A stretch of DNA of 64,000 nucleotides, taken from assembly GCA_036734945.1 (NCBI GenBank), contig DAIMXP010000023.1, positions 1 to 64,000 of the forward strand. Reading direction: 5' to 3'. Made by a program: the position numbers and the translations under genes. Every line of letters begins with the position of its first letter. The stretch's first letter is position 1. The DNA comes from UBA4733 sp036734945 (GTDB taxonomy: Bacteria; Chloroflexota; UBA4733). Under the pieces are notes generated by a model. It did not search any database. It saw only the letters and a program-made list of their open reading frames with translations, and was not told the origin of the DNA. Shown here piece by piece: positions 26,108 to 33,549 of the stretch.

Positions 26108-27247
26108 CTATGCCTTGACGGCAGCAAGTTCGCCTTGCCGCCAGGCGCCCAGCACGCGCACGGAGAGACAATACTCGCGCAACTCTTCCAGCGCCGCCTC
26201 CACATCCGGGTCGTTCGGGTGGCCGATGATCTCCAGGAAGAAGACGTAGTCCCAGACGCGGCGCTGCGACGGCCGGTGGTCGAAGTGGGTCATGTTCAAA
26301 CGGTGGCGTACCAGGCAGCCGGTGATATCGTGCAAAGCGCCGACCCGGTCGCGGATGGAGAGCATCACGGCGGTGCGGTCGTTGCCGGAGCGCTGGCCGA
26401 TCTGGTGTCCCAGCACATAGAAGCGGGTGGCGTTGTCGCTGCGATCCTGCACGTGCTCGGCCAGCACTTTCAGGTGATAGTGCTCGGCGGCGATGCGAGC
26501 ACCGATGGAGGCGGCGGTCGGGTCGTCCTGCGCCAACTCGGCGGCGCGACTGGTACTGGAGACTTCGATCTGCTCCGCCGCCGGCAGGTGCGTCGCCAGC
26601 CAGTTGCGGCACTGGCCAATCGCCACAGGGTGCGAATAGACCCGGCGCACGCTGCTGAGCGGCCCCAGGCCAAGCAGGAATTGGCTGATCGGCAGGATGA
26701 TCTCCGCACAGACCTTGAGGTTCTGGTCGGCGTTGACAAAGGCGTCCAGCGTCGCCGTGACGACTCCCTGGATAGAGTTCTCGATGGCGGCGACGCCATA
26801 GTCGGCGGTGCCGCGTTCTACGGCGGCAAACACGTCCTTCACCGCCGGTTGCGGCAAGTAGCGCGCTGCGGAGCCGAAGCGCCGGTTGGCGGCCTCATGC
26901 GTGAAGGTGTGCGACGGACCCAGGTAGGCGACGGTGAGGTGATCCTCCAGGGAACGCATGGCGGAGAGAATCTCGCGATAGATCGCCTTCAGGCTGTCGC
27001 CCGTCAGCGGCCCCTGGCTGGCAGCGCGCACGTTCTCATAGACGTTCTCTTCGCGTTCCGGGATGAATGCGGCCACGCTGCCCTGCTGCTTGATCCGCCC
27101 GACCCGCTCCACGACCCGAGCGCGCGTGTTGAGCAAGGCCACCAACTGGCGATCCAGGTCGTCGATTTCTTCGCGGCAGGCTGCCAGGAGAGCGGCAGTC
27201 TCGGCAGCAGCGGGCGGCAACTTACTCGCGTCGATTGGTTCGTCCAT
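26108..27247 (-). CDS. pheA: Bifunctional chorismate mutase/prephenate dehydratase
   Basis: A 379-residue protein. Residues ~25-105 are an AroQ chorismate mutase (EIDDLDRQLVALLNTRARVV). Residues ~108-285 are prephenate dehydratase (VAYLGPSHTFTHEAANRRFG; NSIQGVV; the Thr-Arg-Phe motif ATRFYVLG). An ACT domain with SIRDRVGALHDITG ends the protein and should bind phenylalanine for feedback control. It converts chorismate to phenylpyruvate. ATG 27247 is preferred to the preceding TTG. It heads the pheA - zinc ribbon - aroE run. Confidence 0.94.
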   Translation of the reverse strand: MDEPIDASKLPPAAAETAALLAACREEIDDLDRQLVALLNTRARVVERVGRIKQQGSVAAFIPEREENVYENVRAASQGPLTGDSLKAIYREILSAMRSLEDHLTVAYLGPSHTFTHEAANRRFGSAARYLPQPAVKDVFAAVERGTADYGVAAIENSIQGVVTATLDAFVNADQNLKVCAEIILPISQFLLGLGPLSSVRRVYSHPVAIGQCRNWLATHLPAAEQIEVSSTSRAAELAQDDPTAASIGARIAAEHYHLKVLAEHVQDRSDNATRFYVLGHQIGQRSGNDRTAVMLSIRDRVGALHDITGCLVRHRLNMTHFDHRPSQRRVWDYVFFLEIIGHPNDPDVEAALEELREYCLSVRVLGAWRQGELAAVKA

Positions 27248-27377
27248 CAAGGCGTTCGTGCCGCTGCCATTTCTGCTCTTGTCGCCAGCGCTGCCGATGG
27301 TAGCGCCGAAAGGCGATTGATGTCAACGGGCGGCGAAGTGGCGAAGTGGTTTGTTTCGTTGCGTGTTCGTCCAGCGT

Positions 27378-27395
27378 ATAGGAGAGAACTCCTAT
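27378..27395. promoter_or_regulatory. Short inverted repeat upstream of the Hsp70 gene
   Basis: ATAGGAG agaa CTCCTAT is a perfect 7-bp-arm repeat in the 336-base divergent gap between pheA and the Hsp70-like gene. It is not a CIRCE (TTAGCACTC) or HAIR element. It may be an operator. I see no other signal in 27251-27586. Confidence 0.35.
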
Positions 27396-27586
27396 TTGGC
27401 AGGCGAGCGGCGCATCTGTCGTATCATTCCATCCAGAGAATTGCGGTACGACCATTTGTACCCTGTTTCGGTCTGTCTTGCAGAGTAGCGCGGAATACAA
27501 GAGTAGATTTATCCGGCGCAAAACGCAGGCAAGGTCGAAGCGGGGACGGGCACGCCTGAAGGTACGGGGCTGGAGGCGGGGTTGAC

Positions 27587-29127
27587 GTGGCAGACCTCCA
27601 AGCGGTCGGGATCGACCTCGGCACAACCTACTCGTCGGTAGCGATCGTCGATGCCCAGGGCAACGTCCAGCTTATCCCTAACGCCGAGTCCGAACGGTTG
27701 ACGCCGTCGGCTGTCTACTTCGATGACGACTCCATCGTGGTGGGTCAGATTGCCAAGGATAAGGCGGCCAGCGACCCCGATCGGGCGGTGCTCTTTGTCA
27801 AACGCCAGATGGGCAGCCTCCATTGGCTCTTCGGCCACGAGGACCAGCGCTACTCCCCAACCGATGTCTCCGCCATCATCCTGGCAAAGCTCAAGCGGGA
27901 CGCCGAACAGTACCTCAATCGTCCCCTTCCCTACGCCGTCATCACGTGCCTGCCTATTTCGATGACGACCGGCGACGGGCCACCATTGCGGCCGGGGAGC
28001 TAGCGGGCTTCAAGGTGCTTGATCTGGTCAACGAGCCAACCGCTGCGGCGGTCGCCTTCGGCGTGGAACGCAGCACACAGGACGAGACGGTGCTGGTCTA
28101 CGACCTCGGAGGGGGGACGTTCGACGTCACGCTCATGCATGTGGCGGGCAAGCAGATTCGGATCATCGGGACGGATGGAGATCATCAGCTCGGCGGTAAA
28201 GATTTCGACGACGCCATAATGGTGTACGCCGTTGAGGCCTTTCAACGCGAACACGGCTTCGATCCGTCCATTGACCCCTTTGTGGCGGCGGAGTTGCGCG
28301 GTCAAGCTGAACGAGCCAAACGGGAACTGAGCAAGCTGACCAAGGCATCCCTGGCTGTGCGCGCTCAAGGCAAAAGTACGCGCGCTGTGCTTTCCCGCGA
28401 ACAGTTCGAGGCGCTGATCAAGCCAAAGCTGGATACGACACTGGCGCTGGTACGCACGGTCATCACGGAGGCGAAAGTAGCACCCGGACAGGTGGACCGT
28501 GTGCTTCTCATCGGCGGCTCGACGCGCGTGCCGGCGGTGGCCCAGGCACTGGAGCGCTACTTCGGCAAGGCTCCCGATGCTTCCGTGAACCCGGATGAGG
28601 CAGTGGCGCTGGGAGCCGCGCTCATGGCCGCGCGGAAAATGGTCGACGCAGCCCCGTTGGAGGCGCCCCCGAAGGTGATCGAGAAGGTGGGTGGACTGGA
28701 AGTCACCGACGTCTCCGCGCACAGCCTCGGCATCGAAGCCTTCGTTCCCGGCACCAGTCAGCGCCTCAATAGCATCCTGATCCCCCGGAACAGCCCGATC
28801 CCCACGGAAGTCTCGCGCGAGTTCGTGACCGCCCTTCCCGGTCAGACCGCGATCAAGGTCACGATCTATCAAGGTGAATTTCCAGACCCCAACCTCTGTA
28901 ACCCCATCGGGGAGTTCACGCTCACGGGTCTGCCAGCGAACCGTTCGGCAGGACAGAAGGTAAGGGTGACGGTTTCCTGCGGAACCAGCGGTGTGGTGAA
29001 CGTGACTGCACTCGACATCGCCACGGGTCACCAGACTGCCACCGAGGTGAGTTACCGTGGCGACAAGGGTGGCGAAGCCAAGAAGAGCGCCCGAGACCGC
29101 TGGAAGACGGCGAAGCCGATCGTCTGA
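27587..29127 (+). pseudogene. Hsp70 (DnaK-like) chaperone, short, with a one-base deletion
   Basis: The first frame (GTG 27587) gives GIDLGTTYSSVAIV and continues to YAVITC; the correct continuation, VPAYFDDDRRRATIAAGELA, is in the next frame. One missing G after 27946 (ACG[G]TGCCT) explains this, and restoring it gives exactly 514 codons with no further break. Actin-fold motifs follow: VNEPTAAAVAFG, VYDLGGGTFDV, GGSTRVPAVAQAL. The beta substrate-binding domain is present, but the helical lid seen in 600-residue DnaK proteins is absent. It is the first gene of the SPFH/zinc-ribbon/HerA island. It may be truly broken or a sequencing error. Confidence 0.85.
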
Positions 29128-29193
29128 GGACGTGCAGGAGAATTCGAAGCCACGGTGCGCGTCGGGCGCAGGGAGAAGCAGTAGGGGGTATAC

Positions 29194-30456
29194 ATGCCGA
29201 ACAATCGCCACCTGGTGAACGACTTCGATATCCTCCGGCCGACGCAACTCCTCGAACGTGGCCTGCCCCTGCCGGGGTTGGACGGCCGTCACATTGTGGA
29301 ACATGGCTGGTGCTGCATCATCACCATCGACGGCGTCTACCAGGAGACGCTGGGGCCAGGTAAACACCACCTCGGTCGCTACCCCTTCTTCGGCAACGTC
29401 AAGGCCACCGCCGTCGATACGCGCATCAAGACGCTCACAATCTCTACCACCCGCGAGTTCACCATCGAGAAGCCCGTGCCGGTAGAGATCAACCTGGATC
29501 TGGCCGTCGAGTATCAGGTGAAGGATGCCCGCCGCGTCGTCCTCGAAGTCGGCCAACCGCTCACCGGACTGTACGACCGGGTGATTCAGGCAGTGCGCGG
29601 CGCCGTCGTCTTTGCGACCGTGGAAGACATCCGCCGTCAGGGTGAGACGATCGCCCAGATGACGCTGCAACGCCTGCAAGCAATGCAGCTCCCAAAGATT
29701 CTCGGCATTGAGGTCTTCACGATACTCGTCAACTCAATCAAGGCGACGGACGCCGGGAACGATGCGCTGGCCGCCCGCCAGATGGAGGAGTACACGCGGG
29801 TGCGCGACTGGCAACTCGATTCGCAAATGCTGTCCCAGTCGCAGATGACGCCGGAGTGGATGCTCATGCATCGACCGGAAGTGTACGCCCAGATGATGGC
29901 CGGCAACCAGGCCCTCATGAAGGAGTTGATCGAACGAGGCATGCTTGACCCGGCCGCCGTTCTGAGCCGACCGGTCGGCGCTACGTACGTTGATCCGCAG
30001 TCTATGCTGGCTGCCTTGACGGGCGGCGCGGCCTCGGCGTTCGGCGGCGTCCCGAGTCTTGGGTCCGGCATCCCCGCGACACACGGCTCTCCGCAGTTGC
30101 CCGAAGCCTTGCCGGGCAGTAGCCAGGCCGCGGCAGGAGGCGACATCATGGCGCGAATGCGCGAGGATATCCGCTACCTCCAGGCGCTGCCGGGAGTGGT
30201 GGTAGAGACCAAGCCCGGCATTGACGACCTCGGCGTGCCCGACGGCTCCTACGACGTGCAGGTGCAACTGCCGCGCAGCTCGGGCGGACGTCTCCAACTG
30301 TACGTGATGTGCCCACGGGGCTACCCACAGCAACCGCCGACCGTCGAACTGGACCTGGACGATCAGCCCACCCCCTTCCAGTCGGCCATCCTGCGGCGCT
30401 GGACCGGGCAGTATCTCGTGGAGATCGCCCGCGAAGCCAAGCAATACTGGGGGTGA
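29194..30456 (+). CDS. SPFH (band 7) protein with C-terminal UBC/RWD-like domain
   Basis: A 420-residue protein. Residues ~35-215 are an SPFH domain (GKHHLGRYPFFGNVKATAVD; EINLDLAVEYQVKDARRVVL; RQMEEYTRVRD). A Met/Gln-rich helix and a Gly/Ser/Pro linker follow (about 215-315). The last ~105 residues read MARMREDIRYLQALPGV, then LQLYVMCPRGYPQQPPTVEL, a layout like ubiquitin-conjugating or RWD folds (helix, beta sheet, YPxxPP). No Cys lies where E2 enzymes have theirs, so any such domain would be non-catalytic. There is no N-terminal membrane helix. It lies between Hsp70 and J-like genes. Confidence 0.7.
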   Translation: MPNNRHLVNDFDILRPTQLLERGLPLPGLDGRHIVEHGWCCIITIDGVYQETLGPGKHHLGRYPFFGNVKATAVDTRIKTLTISTTREFTIEKPVPVEINLDLAVEYQVKDARRVVLEVGQPLTGLYDRVIQAVRGAVVFATVEDIRRQGETIAQMTLQRLQAMQLPKILGIEVFTILVNSIKATDAGNDALAARQMEEYTRVRDWQLDSQMLSQSQMTPEWMLMHRPEVYAQMMAGNQALMKELIERGMLDPAAVLSRPVGATYVDPQSMLAALTGGAASAFGGVPSLGSGIPATHGSPQLPEALPGSSQAAAGGDIMARMREDIRYLQALPGVVVETKPGIDDLGVPDGSYDVQVQLPRSSGGRLQLYVMCPRGYPQQPPTVELDLDDQPTPFQSAILRRWTGQYLVEIAREAKQYWG

Positions 30457-30465
30457 GGGGACAGC

Positions 30466-31203
30466 GTGTCTGACTTCTACCGCGCCCTTCGGGTGATGCC
30501 CTCCGCCACACCGGAGCAGATCGCCAGCGCCTACGCGCGCGAACGCACGCGTGTGGAGACGCCCGGGGACACGCCGGAAACGTCAGTAGCGGCGCGCCTG
30601 ACGGCGATTGAGGAAGCGTACGTCGTGCTCGGTGACCCTGAGCGCCGCGCTGCCTACGATCGGTCGTTGGGCAGTACTCGCGCGCGCGCCTCAACCGTGA
30701 CCGTGCAGGCGCTCGTCGATGCCGAGCCAGAAGCAGGACCTTCCCCGTCGGCGGCCCCACTCGCAACCATCACTCCGTCGACGCCATCGTCGACTGCAGC
30801 CTCACTGAACGCATCCACTATCAACCTCGACTTGCTGTCTCCAGCGCCGACCGTGCGAGCCTGCCCGAATTGCGGCAATTCCAACCCGGTACAGGCGACC
30901 ATCTGCTCGTCCTGTGGCGGGCAGATGACCCGGCCTTGCCCCTATTGCGGCCAGCCGGTGGCCCTCAGCGAAGCCGTCTGCCCACGCTGCCACACCGTTG
31001 TCACGGAGTATGACCAGCGCCGTTTCGCCGTGGCGGTGCAAGGGGACCACCAGGTGCAAGAAGAGCGACGGGATCTCTCGGCCGGGGTGGAGGCACTGGA
31101 GGCTTCCAATGCCCAACGCAACCAGAACGCGCTCATCTTCTGGCTGGTGGCGCTGGCCCTTTTTGTTGGCGTCATCATCTTCCTGGTAAGCCAGGTCCAT
31201 TGA
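30466..31203 (+). CDS. J-like domain, double zinc ribbon and membrane anchor protein
   Basis: A 245-residue protein. The N-terminus (SDFYRALRVMPSATPEQIAS; ARLTAIEEAYVVLGDPERRA; AYD) has the outline of a J domain, but the HPD triplet that stimulates Hsp70 is missing from the middle loop (ERTRVETPGDTPE). A Ser/Ala/Pro linker leads to two zinc ribbons (ACPNCGNSNPV; CSSCG; CPYCGQPV; CPRCH). A transmembrane helix near residues 222-242 ends the protein, so the rest faces the cytoplasm. The start GTG 30466 lies 9 bases after the SPFH gene. Confidence 0.78.
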   Translation: MSDFYRALRVMPSATPEQIASAYARERTRVETPGDTPETSVAARLTAIEEAYVVLGDPERRAAYDRSLGSTRARASTVTVQALVDAEPEAGPSPSAAPLATITPSTPSSTAASLNASTINLDLLSPAPTVRACPNCGNSNPVQATICSSCGGQMTRPCPYCGQPVALSEAVCPRCHTVVTEYDQRRFAVAVQGDHQVQEERRDLSAGVEALEASNAQRNQNALIFWLVALALFVGVIIFLVSQVH

Positions 31204-31211
31204 ATGCTGCA

Positions 31212-31940
31212 ATGACCATGGCAACGCTGCCTCCCGAGACCACCCCGGAGCAGGGTCTGATCTGCAGCAACTGCCACGCGCTCAACTCCGCCGGCGCCAG
31301 CGTCTGCACTGCCTGCGGCGTGCGCCTGGTCAACCTGCCGGACGCCGTTGTTCGGCTACAGGAGATCGAACGGCAAGAGGCGGCCGCGCATGCCGCCATC
31401 CTCCAGGCCAGGACGGCAACACGCATTGACGGCGAGTGGCGGCGAAGCGTGCGCGGACTGCGCCGCCAGATGGTCTGGCTCCTCGCGGCTGCGCTCGTCG
31501 CTGCTGCTGCTGGGCTAGGGGTCATGCGCTTCCACCAACATCAACTCGCCGTTCAGGCTCAACACCTGGCGAGCGACTACGCCGCGGGGATGCTGTGCCT
31601 GAGCGATACCAACTTCCTCTGTGCCCGCGACGACTTCCAGGCGTTGCTGCTGGAGTCCCCAGGCTATCGCGACGCGGCCGACAAACTGCGCGAGGCGCGC
31701 TATGGTCTGGCGCGCCAATACGCGGCGGGCGGCCAATGGCAAAAGGCGCTGGATGAGCTGAACGCTGTGCTCAATCAGAAGCCGGGCGATGCGCAAGCGC
31801 TGACCCAGGAGCACGATGTCTACAACCGCTGGATTGCCGATGTGTCGGGCCACGGCGACTACTTGCAAGCGCTGCGCCTGATTCTGCAGCGCGACGCCCG
31901 TTTTCCTCCCGGCCAGCCGGATATCTACAGGGAGACGTGA
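31212..31940 (+). CDS. Zinc-ribbon, transmembrane and TPR-like protein
   Basis: A protein of about 242 residues. It begins with a zinc ribbon (LICSNCHALNSAGASVCTAC), then a helical stretch, a transmembrane helix (about 87-108, MVWLLAAALVAAAAGLGVM), and a tail of helix-turn-helix repeats (LCARDDFQALLLESPGYRDA; ARQYAAGGQWQKALDELNAV) like TPRs. With the ribbon inside, the repeats would lie outside the membrane. The start could also be TTG 31200, overlapping the previous stop. No function is known. Confidence 0.72.
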   Translation: MTMATLPPETTPEQGLICSNCHALNSAGASVCTACGVRLVNLPDAVVRLQEIERQEAAAHAAILQARTATRIDGEWRRSVRGLRRQMVWLLAAALVAAAAGLGVMRFHQHQLAVQAQHLASDYAAGMLCLSDTNFLCARDDFQALLLESPGYRDAADKLREARYGLARQYAAGGQWQKALDELNAVLNQKPGDAQALTQEHDVYNRWIADVSGHGDYLQALRLILQRDARFPPGQPDIYRET

Positions 31941-31999
31941 AGGTGGGGGCGCCGCCACAACGGGCGCTGTGATTTTGTCCTCAATAGAAAGGAAGAGCA

Positions 32000-32944
32000 A
32001 TGGCAACCTATTACGAGACCTTGCAAGTGCAGCCGACGGCAACGCCTGCCGAGGTCGATGACGCCTGTAACACGCTGTACAACAAGTGGCGGCGGCTGGT
32101 GACGCACCACGACCCGAGCGTGGTAAACCAGGCCAATCAGGCGTTGCAGCAGGTGGATGCGATCCGCTCCACGCTGAGTGACCCGGTCCGGCGCTCCGCC
32201 TATGACGAGGGCATCGGGTTGAATGGGGCGATTGGCGGGCTGGCGGACCCAGAGGCGGTGCTACGGGCAATGCCGGTCGTGACGATGGCGCCGCCCTCTC
32301 CGCCGCCCCCTCGACCATTGGCTGGTCCACCTGCGCAGGTAGCCGCCAGTCGGCCGGGGCTGTGGGCGTGCCCCAAGAAGGGGTGCGGCGCCGAAAACCC
32401 TCCCAATACGAAGTTCTGCTTCAAGTGTGGGACGCAGTTGGTGCAAGAGTGCCCCGAGTGTAAGAAAATGTCATCGCTGATCTCGACGAGTTTCTGCGGG
32501 GAGTGCGGTTACCGCTACAGCATAGCTAGCGAGCGGGCTGCGACGTTAGCGGCTTGGCTGGAACTACAGCAGAATGTCGAGCGGCAAAATGGGGAACTGG
32601 GAATGCTTCAGGAACAGCGCAACCACATGAAGTATGGTGGGCACATCTTCTGGATGATCGTGTTCGGGTTGGGAGCACTTGGAGTATTTTTAGGGGCGCA
32701 CTCTGACTATGAAAAGGGAGGTGCTGTGGGTGTGAGTGTGAGTGTGAGTGTGAGTGTCGTCCTCGGTGCCTTCTTGGTGGGGATTGTCGTCCTTATTGGA
32801 GTGGGGTACAGCAGCAAGCAGAAGGAGAAGGCGAAGGCTGACGCCGCCATCGTCGCCAAGCGCAGCGAGATTGAGCGAACGACTCAGATGATGGCCGGCT
32901 CGGCTCAGGTGTATCAGCAGCTTGGACAGCGCAAAGCGGGGTGA
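32000..32944 (+). CDS. J-like domain, zinc ribbon and two-helix membrane protein
   Basis: A 314-residue protein similar in plan to the 245-residue one. The J-like N-terminus (MATYYETLQVQPTATPAEVD; DAIRSTLSDPVRRSAYDEG) carries HHDPSV where HPD is expected, so the order of the key residues is changed. Zinc ribbons follow (CPKKGCGAENPPNTKFCFKC; CPECKK; CGECGYRY). Two transmembrane helices lie near 215-232 and 245-272; the second contains VSVSVSVSV encoded by a perfect hexamer repeat. A helical Lys/Glu-rich tail is cytoplasmic. A/T content rises in the second half relative to neighbours. Confidence 0.75.
   Translation: MATYYETLQVQPTATPAEVDDACNTLYNKWRRLVTHHDPSVVNQANQALQQVDAIRSTLSDPVRRSAYDEGIGLNGAIGGLADPEAVLRAMPVVTMAPPSPPPPRPLAGPPAQVAASRPGLWACPKKGCGAENPPNTKFCFKCGTQLVQECPECKKMSSLISTSFCGECGYRYSIASERAATLAAWLELQQNVERQNGELGMLQEQRNHMKYGGHIFWMIVFGLGALGVFLGAHSDYEKGGAVGVSVSVSVSVVLGAFLVGIVVLIGVGYSSKQKEKAKADAAIVAKRSEIERTTQMMAGSAQVYQQLGQRKAG
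32731..32757 (+). repeat. In-frame hexamer tandem repeat (TGTGAG x 4.5)
   Basis: Four and a half copies of TGTGAG encode alternating Val-Ser in a transmembrane helix of the J-like protein. Because the unit is six bases, copy-number changes would lengthen or shorten the helix by two residues without shifting the frame. Confidence 0.85.
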
Positions 32945-32950
32945 GATTCT

Positions 32951-33490
32951 GGGGTGTGACGCAAAGTAGTACGCAGCAAGCGAACGACGTGAGTACCAAA
33001 GAGCACAGGGCCGCGATTGCGGGCCCAGAGGGCGCCCCCGGCCAAGTTACCGGGGCGACTGCGGTCGCTTGGGTGGGGGAGGACGGTTGGGGGCAAGGGA
33101 CGTTCGATGGGTTGGGAACAGGGCCGCGATTGCGATCGGCGGCCAAGGACGGAGGGCGACTGCGGTCGCTTGGGTGGGGACCGACGGTTGGAAAAGGCGA
33201 AAGATTGGTTCATCTTGAACAGGGCCGCGATTGCGATCGACGGCCAAGTGACGAGGGCGACTGCGGTCGCTTGGGTGGGGACCGACGGTTGCATATTCAC
33301 AGCGCCTCGGCCCCTGCTCCCCTTCACCATTCCTTGCCTCCCGCAACCGTCCTTACCCTGTCAAGCGACCGCAGTCGCCCCCGTCACTTGGCCGCCGATC
33401 GCAATCGCGGCCCTGTACTCCCCCACCCACCTTCCCGCAGCCTCCCCCAACCGCACTCCCCCGGCCAAGCGACCGCAGTCGCCGCCCTGC
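32951..33490. repeat. Array of family B repeats
   Basis: The whole gap between the J-like gene and the HerA-like gene (32945-33549) is made of family B units. Three direct copies of GGGCCGCGATTGCG...GCGACTGCGGTCGC start at 33008, 33121 and 33222. One inverted copy lies at about 33362-33415 and a partial inverted copy at 33463-33488. A leader GCAAAGTAGTACGCAGCAAG (about 32962) is shared with the copy at 55.1 kb. There is no convincing ORF. Confidence 0.8.
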
Positions 33491-33549
33491 GATCTCCCTA
33501 ACTAAACCGTATTGGGCGTTCACCTCAATCTCGCGTTGGGAGCCTAACT

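Noticed and set aside
27378..27395. CIRCE or HAIR heat-shock operator
   Set aside because: The sequence ATAGGAG/CTCCTAT does not fit TTAGCACTC-N9-GAGTGCTAA or CTTGAGT-N7-ACTCAAG.
28000..29679. A 559-residue minus-strand frame opposite Hsp70 and SPFH
   Set aside because: Both plus-strand genes have family motifs; the minus reading has none and spans two genes.
33008..33490. Possible CRISPR array
   Set aside because: Units are palindromic, about 50 bases with unequal and partly similar spacers, include inverted copies, and no cas gene is present.
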